A stretch of DNA of 64,000 bases from Glossina fuscipes. Lineage: Eukaryota > Arthropoda > Insecta > Diptera > Glossinidae. A model generated the notes under the pieces. The model saw nothing but the letters and a program-made list of their open reading frames with translations, searched no databases and was not told the DNA's origin. Below are positions 51,830-63,048 of this stretch, in pieces. Position numbers and translations under genes: made by a program. The DNA lies in the NCBI RefSeq assembly GCF_014805625.2, contig NW_023998426.1:3184410-3248409 (forward strand), in the 5' to 3' direction. The stretch's first letter is position 1, and each line of letters opens with the position of its first letter.

Positions 51830-52290
51830 CGATACAAAGATTTATTTTTCCTAGGAGCCATTATATAGGAAAGGGTTCAACGCATCGACTTGTCCGATCC
51901 AAATTTTTCACATCAAGTTATTATGTATGCCGATGTAGTATTAATCAGCGATTTTTGTCGAGAAATTTTTAAAATTGGAAATTTCTTTCAGATGACGATT
52001 ATTTCAAATTAAAACGTTATATAGGGAGTGATAGTAAAAATAGTCAGATTCAATCCATGTCCATCCAATGTCGTCCCTGGACTAAAACACATCAATGTAT
52101 GACATCAGCTGAAAATATCTCAAAAGGTGGCACAAAAAAATTCATGGACATACGGACAGACATACTTAAATCGATTAAGAAAGCTATTCTGAATCGATCG
52201 AAATACTATAAAGTGCTTCTATCTTAAATCATCAAAGGTATTACACACAAACTTATTGTACCCTGTATCGCAAGTGATGTAATGAAGTAA
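51830..52290 (-). repeat. TACCCTACA-ended short element, copy 13
   Basis: Reverse copy. AGGAAAGGGTTCAACGCATC, GACGATTATTTCAAATTAAA, GCTGAAAATATCTCAAAAGG, ATACGGACAGACATACTTAA, ATCGATTAAGAAAGC and TTATTGTACCCTGTATCGCA, then AGTGATG. It starts about 200 bases after the mariner fragment. Confidence 0.8.
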
Positions 52291-53308
52291 AACGAAAAAT
52301 GTGGAACGTATTACTATGATTTGATATGCAAAGAGTTCAGGTATTCGATACACAGTAGTATTGCATCCATTTTTCTTGCCAATCATCGATCTTCGATTGC
52401 CTTTGCTTTTTGCGATCCACTTTTTTGAATTAGATGAATTGTTGAAATTGAATTCTTATTAACGAATACATTCTATTTTCTATATCGTACAATCACTCAT
52501 CGATTTTATAATATCTGCAACTGTACACTTACTAGTATGCATTAATGCGCGCCTATATGTTTATGGATATCAAATTTAATGCACATATATATATTTATAT
52601 ATATATAGAATAGTGTATGAAGACATGTACGTATGTATTGTGTAAAATCTATTCAAGGCGAAAAGTGTAAAACAACGGGATTATCAAAAGGAATTTAGTA
52701 AGAAATGTGTTTAACACATTTTTATGATATTTAATAGGTAGCAATGACAACAGCCGTAGTAATTATAAAATTCTATACCATTTGATACTTTTGAATATTT
52801 AGTTACGAGACGATCCCTCTGCAAGCTGGTAGTTTAATGAAGAAAAAAAAAAATAAATAAATAAAGGAAATAGAAAACACTTAACATACAAACTAAAATC
52901 GTCATTCAGATTGGTCACTTGCATTACTTTTCGGTTCCGAAATGCGTACGCATTGTTTCGACATAATATACATATACATGTACATGTGTACATGCATTCT
53001 ATTCTAAGTATTGCGCTAATATTCGATTGAATTCTAGAAAAATTCTTATGACAAAAATAGTATACCTACTAAAGATCAATTCAATGTAATATATAATCAA
53101 GTGTACATGTACATACATGTAGGCAATGCAACAACTGTGCTTAAGAAGGACTACATGCAGTTAAGAGTATAAAAGTAAATCGACTTAATATAGGTTTAGT
53201 TGCGGTAGTTAATACCTATTTATTGTTTTTAAGCGCTTAGTTCTCTACGTCTGCATCTATGCATGCATCCTCTTTATCTTTACGCAAACGATTTCAGATG
53301 ACTAGTAA

Positions 53309-53331
53309 AAAAAAAAAAAAAAAAAAAAAAA
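53309..53331. repeat. A homopolymer (about 23)
   Basis: A pure A run, one of many long A or T runs in intron 5. Confidence 0.97.
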
Positions 53332-54374
53332 CTTCTTGAATATAAAACGAATTTTAGATACCCTTCTAGTAAACATTTTCGAAGCTTGGACTTAACACCT
53401 TCTCAGTTTATGATAAAATAGTATTAGTTTCACTTCATTTACTTTTGTAACTCAATAGGTGGGAAAACGGGATGAGGAATGTGAACAGGAATTAATCCAA
53501 AAAAAAAAGATGTTGCATTTTGTACTTTTATGGAGATGTTGTCAGATTTTTAAAAATAATAGAAATGCAAATAAATTTCTTTGGCTGAAATTGGTCCCTT
53601 CATAAAACATCCCTATCAGGGTCAATTTACCCGAATGTTTAGATACTTCAGTTCTTAACAGAAATTTACAAAATTTGGAACAGAGGGAAGAGTTTTTTTC
53701 TTTTTTAAATAAACACGAGGAAAGTGGCTTGAAACCCCTAAAAGCTTGTATGCATCATAGTTGTTATGTCCCATGACACTACAGCTAAACATTCACTTAC
53801 TGGATATCGAGAGTCGGACACTACAAAACAAATGCTTTCTGCCTTCCGTTCGCGCCAATCTTGCAACATTTTTACGAAAGACAAAAAGCTTTCATCTCTA
53901 CTTTAACGTTCTGCAAACACCTCTATATGATCTTTCCAGGCAATCCAAACACTCTGTCACGAGTACGCTGGGGAAGAGTCCGGAAAACGCAGACAGTTCT
54001 CTCGGCATCTCTGTTTTGAAGTTTTAAGCATTTTGGCAAAAAACAAATTTTTTTTACTTGCCTCCGTTTTCATTACCAGTCCTGGCAAACATTTCGTTCC
54101 AAATGAAGTCCGTCATTACATTACTATAAGAATCGTCTTTATTTTTATGTAAATAGTGTAGACATGTAAATGTAAATGTGTGTTGCAATTTATTTCTATT
54201 AATTATAATATAATACAAATCTTTTACTTTATACCTATAAAGCGAAAAAGAAATTTTGTATCTATCGAAGAAACGTGCGACGGTTAGAAGGTATTTTAAA
54301 AAGTATTGTACATATTCCAGGAAGATAAATAATATTTTTGGAGATGAGTGTGATAGATATGCGTACGATCTTAA

Positions 54375-54735
54375 TAGCTAAAGAAGTAAATATATCATAG
54401 CGAGCCAAGGTCGGCGATTAAGTACGCTGCATCACTTCACTAGATACACTCGGTCATATAACGACTTTTCAATACAAATAATTATTTGACAAGTAATGGG
54501 AAAAGGGGTATAATTTGGACCACTTTCAACTGTGTGCGTTCTTGTTGGGAAACATGAAAATTTTATCAAAATATCTCAAAAATTGCGATCTGAAGGCTGC
54601 ATAAAAGACGGACAGACGGACAGATAAGCTTATATCGATTCAGAAGTTGTTGCTAAAACGATAAGTATAGTAGAAGATGAGTCCATTTCAAGACTTTCTC
54701 GATGTTGCATACGGTCGCGCACAAACCCAAAAAAG
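54375..54735 (-). repeat. TACCCTACA-ended short element, copy 14
   Basis: Reverse copy. TCATATAACGACTTTTCAAT, ATCAAAATATCTCAAAAATT, ACGGACAGACGGACAGATAA, GCTTATATCGATTCAGAAG, GAGTCCATTTCAAGACTTTC and GATGTTGCATACGGTCGCGC. Confidence 0.85.
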
Positions 54736-55989
54736 GTGTGATGCACAATAAGGTGAAACGATCTCAAAATTTTAGATTTCAGGATTTTAAGTCTCACTTA
54801 TTTAGCGCAAAGAAGCGATATTTTCGACATTCTAAACGAATCGCAAAGAAAAAATAATTATAGTCGAGTTAAAGCATTCATGAAATTTATGTAAGGCAAC
54901 ATGAATGCAAACATATTTTGCATTCATTGATCTATTCATACGATGGAAAACGATAGCAGTGCATGCGTCAGGGCCAAACTGTAAATACACCTAATAAATA
55001 TTATCTGTTTTCCGCGTTAGAGATTTTTCCTGTCGCCATTTTAGATTAAAACTAAAACTAATCCGCACTGTTGATGAATTTGAACAAAACAAAGCAAACA
55101 ACATTTTGCGATTAAAATTTCTTCGAAACCAAAAGAAAACAAAAACAAAACAAAAAAAAAAAAATAATTAAAATATATTAAAATATGTATATATTGTCGT
55201 ATACACGTAGATGCACGTACAAATTGATAAATATTTGCCTGCGCATAAGTATAGGTGAGAGTAATGAATAGGTATTTTCATATATAGTCGTCATGGCCGT
55301 GGAAGGAAAAAGTAGAAGAAGGGTTGCTATCGTTTATATTATATATATCGTCACTAAATTCATTTATTAATAAAATAAATGTTTCTTTGTTTGTATGGAT
55401 GTTTCGTGTATGGCTGTGTATGAGTATATGTGCATCTATATAGGTGTTCGTTCATAAAACCACTGCTTAAATGAAATCGAATTTTACAAAAAATTCAAGC
55501 AACAATAACTAAAATAATAAATAAGCCAGAGACAACAATTTCCATACCACCGAAATTTATGAATACAACTATATACATATTTAGTATATATACGTATACG
55601 TATATATATTTCGTGCGCTGGTACTAAAAACTCAGGTCTTGATAATAAATAAATATATTTATTTGTAGGCATTATATAGTAAGTAATATAACATTTGCTG
55701 TTTTTTTCCTCTCTAGTTCAATGAGAGTTTAGTTAGGGTGCTGTGCGTTTTAAATTTTTGTTTTTTTTGTTTTTGTTTTTCCCGTGTTTCTGTGCCTGTG
55801 TGTATGCATGAATGCATGCATGTGTGTGTACATACATATATATATATAATAATAATAATATTAGTTGATTATGCGTGTATAACATTCTCTATTTTTAGTC
55901 GATTAAAGATCTTTGATATTGTAACATCATCAGTTGAAAATATATATATGCAACGCTTGTGATAAACTCGCAAATCAATAAACCAACCA

Positions 55990-56208
55990 ACCACCACAAT
56001 GTAAATAATATTAAAAGAAATATTATTCATTTAAATTAAACTATAAAAAGTAAAAAAAAAAACAAAAAAAAAAAAGAGAAAAAAAAATGCACGAAAAATA
56101 TAGTAAATAATATTTGTGATGTGTTTTCGAAGTAAGCCCGGCTTAAAATAAAACCGTTAGTAGTAAGAAGAAGAAAAAGGCACAGAAGTGAAGGAAAAGG
56201 GAGAAAAA
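55990..56208 (+). promoter_or_regulatory. Candidate leader of an internal retn promoter
   Basis: A-rich, stop-rich sequence that precedes the ATG at 56209 and resembles a fly 5' leader. An in-frame TAA at 56164 closes the frame. No core promoter element is recognised, so the assignment depends entirely on the exon that follows. Confidence 0.25.
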
Positions 56209-56238
56209 ATGCACTTATCTGACGATCAAATACAGGAG
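56209..56238 (+). CDS. retn: Candidate alternative first coding exon of retn
   Basis: ATG in a good fly context (AAAAAATGC) opens ten codons, MHLSDDQIQE. These end exactly at a strong donor, GAG|GTAAGT, in phase 0. The next retn exon (62976) begins in phase 0, so splicing would give MHLSDDQIQE joined to LYEINDD. The product would lack the acidic and low-complexity N-terminus and the first ARID helix (GWSFEEQYKQVRQ). The DD.IQE end keeps an acidic and amphipathic character like the segment it replaces. Against it, a ten-codon ORF with a donor can arise by chance in 18 kb, and no promoter motif supports it. An in-frame TAA at 56164 rules out a longer upstream frame. Confidence 0.4.
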
Positions 56239-56574
56239 GTAAGTGCCAACCAACGTACGCGGGGTATTCTGGTTTTTTCATTTTTTTTTTTTTTTTTGGT
56301 TTAGTTTACTTACAATTTGAAGCTTTGCCACATATAAAGCGCGTTTTGTAAGATCATAAAAGGCAAGAAGAAATATTGTGTACAAATTTTTGTATCCATT
56401 CTCGGCAAACGCGAGGATATATCAGTTTTGTCATTTCATATGTAACGTCGTGGAGAAATAAGTTCGAAAGATTTTTAATAAGATGTAACCGACGTGAAAC
56501 GTTACATATTGAACCGATTTAATTATAAATAAAACTTTGTCTGTCCATGCGTCCAAAGCGGTTGACATCCTCGT

Positions 56575-57115
56575 TCTAATGAAAATTAAACTGTGAAGTT
56601 GGCACTTGGCTACTATGGGAGCAGAAAATTATTTACAATCATCCGTCCATCGATCTGCATTATCGAACCTTTTCTGGCAGCAAAAATTTGCGGTCATGTG
56701 TTTCATTAAAATTGGGTTTAGAAATTTGTATACAACGATACGTTCGTCTATGAACGCGTCTTCCTTTATTGGAATTGTATTGATAACAAAAGTTAAGATG
56801 CCCGGCTAAAACTTGGCTCATATGTTTTATGAGGAAGGTCATGGAAAATTATATCCGTCCACTTGCGTTTCCTTGTTGAGACTCTCCCACGGCAGCAAAA
56901 ATTGAGAAACGAGGCTAAAACTATATTTTATAGAGTAGAAAATTATGCATAGTTATATGTTAATCCGTCCGTCCGCCCGCCTTCCCTTATAAAAACTCTC
57001 ATAGTAGCAAAAATTGAGATACGAGGTTAAAGCTGAGTTCATATGTTATAAGAATAGGAAGTAGAAAATGATGTCCGTCTTCTCGTATTCTCTCTAACTC
57101 TCAAAGAACACCATG
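56575..57115. repeat. Degenerate tandem array, period about 106-112 bp, at least 4 units
   Basis: The anchor (G/A)(C)AAAA(A/G)(T)TTGAG recurs at 56681, 56787, 56896 and 57008, so the spacing is 106, 109 and 112 bases. Each unit also carries CGAGGCTAAAACT, CATATGTT, AGAAAATTAT and (A)TCCGTCC blocks and ends ACTCTC. Units differ strongly, so the array is old. It starts about 340 bases after the candidate alternative exon. Confidence 0.75.
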
Positions 57116-58459
57116 ATCAATAATTTAGAAGGTATGGCAGATATCGTTTTCCACATTCTTATATTATTATGTATGTTGGGTATTTAGGATTCGACAAAAA
57201 GCAAATTTAACTTTTTTGCTTGGCTTTATTTTATTTTGTGGTGTGTTTTGATTGATATCAAAGCGTCACGCCTACAACGCAAAGTGCAAGAGTTAAAAAT
57301 ATTCGAATGCAAAAAAAGAAAAAGAAAAAAAAAAAGAAAACTAAAGCGATGAACTCCAACGAACGCCCCGACTTGATGCACCAAACCATGAATGTATGAT
57401 TTTGTGCTGCAGCTGACTTCTTTTTTTTTTGTTTCTTTGGTTGACTGAATACTGTTGCCTCGACAACATTATAGCAATGCTCTGTGCGTCGTACAGCATA
57501 ACAAATGGCGGATGAGCACATAATAAAACACCAATGGAAACAATAACAGCAACAACAATTTCACATAATATCCATTACAATTACAAACAGTGATATAAAG
57601 CTAACATAGACGACACAAGAGATAGAGATTTGCCGTTTTCCCTGTATATCGACCATATAAATTTCCAGTCGTTATTCTTGAAAAAGTAAAAGAATATTTA
57701 ATCATAAAATATTTACTAAAATTTATTATGTGAAAAAGATTGTTCAAGGTTCGTAAAAAGAACACTTTTTGAAGTTGAAGATGAAAGCTCACGACTGAAG
57801 AATTTATTTTTAATCTTACACCATCATCCAGATCCCTGCAATAATTGGTTTTTCCGTTAATAGTAAGATTCATGGAGCTATAAAAAAAAAAAAAGAAAAA
57901 GAAAACAACATTTCGACCGACTCTTTCTTTCTTACGTCTGCTGTTTCATTCATATTTAATAACGTAAATGCGATGATATTAAAATTGATTTATACCATCT
58001 ATCAAATATTTTCGGTTATTATTATGGGTTACAATTATACAAAAAAAGAAAAAAAAATGTTGTTTTCATTGGTTGAAAATTATCCTTCAAAGAGCGAATT
58101 TATTGCAATCCGTTTTATGCGCTTACATACCTACGTCCGCAAATGCAAGTAAATTCAACTAGAATAGGGGTTGTTTCTACCTAGTTTTAGGGGTTGCGGA
58201 AAGTTTACCATGCCACTTAGTCATGACTAAGAAATAGAACGACCTATAAAATCAAGGTATTTGCTTTGTTTTATCAACTATTTTTCAGCGAGTAAAACAA
58301 GTTCCATATAAGTGTACATATACAGGAGCGAGGGCTACTGTACTTTTTCCGCAAATATTTTTTTATTCTTTATTGGCCAGTTGGAGATGCCTTCCGCTTT
58401 CTAGAATACGGACAGAAAAATCATACCTAAAATAAAATATTTCTATAATATAACTGTGA

Positions 58460-58860
58460 GAAATGACTATCAACCGGGAAGTTGCATCTTATCTGATCTA
58501 TGCGTATCTTACTTCTTCAATTCGCCAACAAACGCCTTTAGAAAGCGTTTATGGTTATTTAAAAGCATTGCGGTCACTAGCAGTTGTTTTGGATGAGTTA
58601 AGTTTTTCTGCAATCTCACGAATCGCTTTCAGTCGATCAACTGCAATCATAACATTTACTTGATCGCCATCAAATTCACTTGGCCTACGGGAAGGCGAAA
58701 GCCTTCCGGAACGAAATTTCGCAAGCAAAGCTTGGCAAGTGCGTTCTGCTACAGCATTAGTCCCGCACAGAGCACATATATCTCTATGCGTTTATATGCC
58801 GGCTTCGATTTTAAAATTTATGCTTCAATACTAGAAGAAGAACAATCTGCCACTTTGGAA
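58460..58860 (-). mobile_element. mariner-like transposase N-terminal fragment
   Basis: The minus strand reads CALCGTNAVAERTCQALLAK, FRSGRLSP, then FDGDQVNVMIAVDR and KAIREIAEKLNSSKTTA. This corresponds to the mariner helix-turn-helix region (YG.NAVSERT.Q.WF.KFRSG.F.L.D..R.GRP) and the following REIAE.LN.SKSTV block. The catalytic half is missing. The large plus-strand open frames here are shadows of this fossil. Confidence 0.75.
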
Positions 58861-59639
58861 GATTTTTACAAAATAAACGTAACTGTATATACCTTTAAAA
58901 CTGATTACCTGTGCAGCTAACTTAAACAAGTTATTTTGACCTAATGTCGGGAAAAACCGCAAGAAATTTCCGCACCATCTAATCGCAGAATATCGGAGGA
59001 ATAAGATAATTAAAAAACCTTTTTTTGATAAAAGATTTGGTTTTTTTGATGAAAAATACAACTTTTTTTACTCTAATACACGGCAATGGTACAAAAGGCT
59101 ACTTTTTTAAATACCATATTCTACACGCGGTCAGAAAATGTATAATTCATTTGCCGAAAGAAATTTTCGAATAGTCTTCAGTCTTAAATCCGCTCTTCGG
59201 CCAGCGGTTGCCTTCACGAAGCTATACTACCAGTTTTTGTACCCATCACCGATCGATGGGGGTTTTATTTATTTTGTCAAACGTTTGCAGCGCAATAGAT
59301 TTAAAGTTCAAGTTCAGTCTTTCCTTGCCTTAAAACAAGCTATTAAGCGAAAGAAGACGAATTAAGAATAAAACGTAAATATCTTGAAATACTACAAGTA
59401 ACAAATATTTCTAAACCTTTTTTCACTATCATGGTTTTAAGATATTTTTAATTTCATCAAAGAAATGTTGGTTAAATGAAAAACAGCGACTACTATGTTC
59501 AAAAAATAAAGGGAATTTGCATTTGAAACATTCTATCATTTCGAATATTAGTAAAAAAATAAATGGAGTAAGTTAACGTTATTTGGCTTGTTGGTGTGTA
59601 AACTAGAGGGTGGTCCTAGTAAACTTGGGAAATTCTCTC

Positions 59640-60720
59640 AAACGACGAATTTTAGGAAATAAATTTCTTTATTGGGCAAAGAAATTTTATTAAACTCAGT
59701 GTAAGAGATAAAATGGTTTGCGAAGTAAGAAATTTAACGTAACCCTTTTCAAACCGTTATGGTGATGAAGGAATGCCGCAATCAAAATTTTATAATTGAG
59801 CAGCGTTTGAAGACCATAAACTTCCAATTAAATCGATGATCGTGAACTTGGCAATCATCGATTAAATATTTTGATCCCGTGGAGAGGGTTGCAATATCAA
59901 CTGAAAAAATTCATCCAAATGTAAAGCATAATCGGCAATACTCCCATTTGTTAGTTCTCGTCTTTTTTTTTTAAATAACTCCTTCTTTTTTTTTAACAAT
60001 CTCATGTCTAAATGATGGAAGAGATTCTTTCTATGTCGTTGTCATGTAAGAGGATGACAACCGTATCCGGTTAACAGCTCTCGCTCGTGTGACGTCGTTC
60101 AATTTGTTCAACTAACTTCGGTAGAGATTTGCACAAACTGTTTCATTTGGCTTTAGAAGCTCCTAATACACTACACCTTGCTGATTCCACTATATGGATA
60201 GCAAAACTTTATGGCCATGAATATTCCGTTTAGGTGCCGATGGGTATAGTTCTCCTGGACTAACCCATGATTTCTTGCGCTTGCAAGCACTAAAAACACA
60301 ATGTTGAAATGGTTAGAAATTACAATTTTAGTCAATAGTTGGTATTTTCCCTCCTTTTTGGATCTTTCTCGTCGCATGTAAAGACAGTTTATTCATCAAC
60401 TGCTAAGAGAGTTTGATCAGGCTTTCCATTTAATAAATTTTGCAATTTATTGTCCTCGAATTCTTTTGGTTCTCAAGGCGGTTCTTTGTCATTGACATCA
60501 AAACCACCACAGAACCAACAATTCATCACCAGCTTCTAACAGTGTTTGATAGGCTTCGCCAGCAGATTTCTTCAAATCAACCAAAAAAACTAATGGTTGC
60601 CGAAAATGCATTTTTAGCGTCTGTGTGCACAATGAATAACTTAATAATACTAAATGGAAAGTTTTTATTTTATGCAGGGCCAGGTCAAAATCATCACATT
60701 TAACCGTTGTGTACTTCGCA
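59640..60720 (-). mobile_element. mariner-like element, nearly full length, inactivated
   Basis: Minus-strand similarity runs through most of the transposase in shifting frames. LKKSAGEAYQTLLEAGDE lies near 60560-60620. GFDVNDKEP and KEFEDNKLQNLLNGKPDQT follow. At 60170-60300 come RKKSWVSPGE, RNIHGHKVLLSI and WNQQGVVY.ELLKPNE. At about 60050 comes TVVILLHDND, with the second catalytic D. The end near 59750 reads GIPSSP and RFEKGY, a worn GI.KLPERWEK. Stops and frameshifts occur throughout. The length matches a mariner of about 1.3 kb minus its ends. It belongs to a different lineage from the fragments at 35933 and 51420. Confidence 0.8.
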
Positions 60721-61524
60721 TTACTTTACCATTTTCGTCAATCTATGTCGCTGATCAAAATACATGCAAGCATTACTTTATCAAATTTATTTTAATTTTA
60801 CGACAATTTTATACTATCTTAGTTGACGCACTACTAGGCTTTGAAATTACTTAATAAAATTGGCATTAGTAGCAATATCGGATTTAAGCCGGTATTGGGA
60901 ACAAATGCATGCTTGAATCAAGTATAGTCTTCAGCAATATTGCGAAGATGTTGACTGATCTTCCCTGTCGCGTAATAATCTAAGAAATTAAAGCTCGGTA
61001 AGCGGTACGCGGTCGCAAATGTTTGTATGATGTGCCAACAGAAATTGTTCCGTCCTTGCTGGGACACGTCCTGTCTACTACTATTAATAATTTCTAATCT
61101 CAACGTAGGAGGAAAGATTCAGTGGAAACTTGCACTGCAAGAACTCGAGTGTCAGAGTAAGTTCTTCGGTGCCGGTAAGTACGATTATCAAGCTTAAAAG
61201 AATATGTACTTCTTGCGCATAACATGGAGAACCAACCTTTGTCATCTGTTTGAGTGTTTGATTTGTGTGCAAATTTGGGTTGTCAGATAAAAAAAGACGA
61301 CGAAATGTTAAAGAGTTTAAACAGATTGACCTTGTTCAAGACCCGTTTGCTTTTAGATAAGTTTCTAATCCTGCCTTTATGTCAATAAACACGAGCATCT
61401 GCGCATAACGTTGGACTTGAATTCGCGCCTTCGGGGCCATTAATTTCGGTCACAAGGTCCCTGAGAAGCCTTCGTTAACGACCTGTATTGCTTTTACCAG
61501 TGCGACCAGATCGTTCGTTGCTTG

Positions 61525-61900
61525 CGTTTTAAAACACTTTCTAACGCTGTAAACAGTGGAAGCCAAGCTCAGGCATCTTGAAAGTATTTGTGATTGAAAA
61601 GAATGAAAAGCCAATGTTGCAAAGAATGAAAAGCCAATGTTTGTCGAACGACTAATCAAGTTATTGAGAAGATAATCAATTTGCGTTGGCGCTCTCTCTG
61701 TGCCTCCCGCTATCTTGCATTTGTATTTCCGATACCCGATTATCTATCGCTTACGTATTGAAACACTTTCTATCTCCCTAAATAGACTTAACTGAGCTCA
61801 TGCATCCTGAAAGTTTTTGTGAGTCAAAATGTTCTAAATAATCGAAAGCCACTGTTTGTCGAGTAACTAATCATGTTATTGAAAAGATACACTGTGACCG
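61525..61900. repeat. Diverged direct duplication, offset about 229 bp
   Basis: ACACTTTCTA at 61534 and 61763, GCATC(T/C)TGAAAGT at 61573 and 61802, and AAGCCA(A/C)TGTTTGTCGA with CTAATCA.GTTATTGA at 61631 and 61846. The first copy also repeats GAATGAAAAGCCAATGTT internally. I do not recognise the sequence. Confidence 0.65.
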
Positions 61901-62307
61901 TTGGTAGTGACAATACCGTCGGCAACAAATTACTATTGTTTTCTTGATCAAATTCTTGCCTTCCTCCACAGTTAGAAACTGTTTAACATGATTTGATTAG
62001 AGAATGCGAGAAGAATGCATGCAAAGGATGAAAGAACTCTTGTGCAAAAATATTAATAAAAATTATTTTTATTACATAAATATTGACAGAACATATAGCG
62101 TAACCCCCCCTGACGTTATGCATAAACTTAGCAAACGTGTATCTCTTTATAATCTGCTTAATTCTTTTTTTTTTTTTTTTCTCAACTCTCTTCTTTTTAG
62201 GCCTTTTGTTCTTCGAACAATTAGTTTATATATGGAAAATTTATATATATATATTTATACCTGTATATAATGCTAACGTGCAATGCAGACAAACAAAAAA
62301 AAAAACG

Positions 62308-62330
62308 ATGAATGAATGAATGAATGAATG
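62308..62330. repeat. (GAAT)n microsatellite
   Basis: Five to six tandem TGAA units, preceded by an A-run. Confidence 0.95.
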
Positions 62331-62975
62331 ATACGAAATTTTCGACTTATTCATTGTCGTCAAACAAACCAAACTCTATTAGTCGGCAGGAAGAGAAAAT
62401 ATGTTAAAGTAATAAAACACTGCGCTTCTGTGGTGGCAAAATCTGATATAGAGATCTTATTATTATGATTATTAGGGCTCATTGTGAACCGTTTCTCGGC
62501 GGGTTTTTTTTTTTTTTTTTTTTTTACCTTTTGTTTGTTTTTTATTTATTTTTTTTTTTCGTTTTGTTTTCGAGATTCATTTGTTCAGTGGATGAGAGTG
62601 CATCTATGATCAGTTCATTTATCTCTCAATTGTATAACCTGTGGCGCATGCTGACACTCGAGGGTTAATATCAATTTTATTTACAATAGTTTCATTGTGT
62701 CTGCTTGCTTGCTTGCTTACCCTTAGGTTTACTACTTACTATTGGCTATCAGAGTATACGGGGGTTTATCTGAAGTGTCAAAATATTTATAAAGTGTTTA
62801 TAGAGTGCCATTGTTGTTAATCGTAAAGCGATTAACATGTAGCTCTATAAACATGAATTTTGCAACAATACAAGGTGAACTGGAAGATTATAAAATTATT
62901 ATTACTTGAATCAAGAAAAAAAAAAAATATCAAAATCACAATAATTAATTTTTACACTTGTTTTTATCATTTTAG

Positions 62976-63048
62976 CTTTATGAAATCAATGATGATCCCA
63001 AACGCAAAGAATTCCTCGATGATTTATTTTCATTTATGCAAAAACAGG
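62976..63048 (+). CDS. retn: retn, coding exon 6 (residues 264-288, ARID continued)
   Basis: A 73-base exon after ATCATTTTAG. It enters in phase 0 and leaves after one base of a glycine codon at a strong G|GTAAGTG donor. It encodes LYEINDDPKRKEFLDD followed by LFSFMQKQ, the second and third helices of the ARID domain of the Retained/ARID3 group. It is nearly identical to the fly sequence I recall, which makes it the strongest identification in the window. The following exon, expected to begin with TPINR.PIMAK-type sequence, lies outside the window. So do the DNA-contacting loop, the C-terminal ARID extension and the REKLES region. Confidence 0.97.

Larger units (their letters stand above)
44313..62975 (+). 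other. retn intron 5 (18.7 kb), inside the ARID domain
   Basis: From GTGAGT at 44313 to TATCATTTTAG at 62975. It contains repeats and transposon fossils listed separately, and a candidate alternative first exon at 56209. Blocks 45.0-46.1, 47.0-48.2, 49.1-50.2, 52.3-54.3, 54.8-55.9, 57.2-58.4 and 61.9-62.9 kb are AT-rich with A/T runs and no recognised gene. Short open frames there, such as 50728-50931 and 53761-54027, match nothing I know. Confidence 0.85.

Noticed and set aside
58463..58920. Plus-strand open frames of 66 and 86 codons
   Set aside because: They are shadows of the minus-strand mariner N-terminal fragment.
9233..62975. Recursive splice (ratchet) sites in the long introns
   Set aside because: I looked for TTGCAG|GTAAGT-like zero-length exons. 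Sites such as TTCACAG|GTATAG at 15398 or GACTAATAG|GTGAGC at 18719 fit the consensus poorly.
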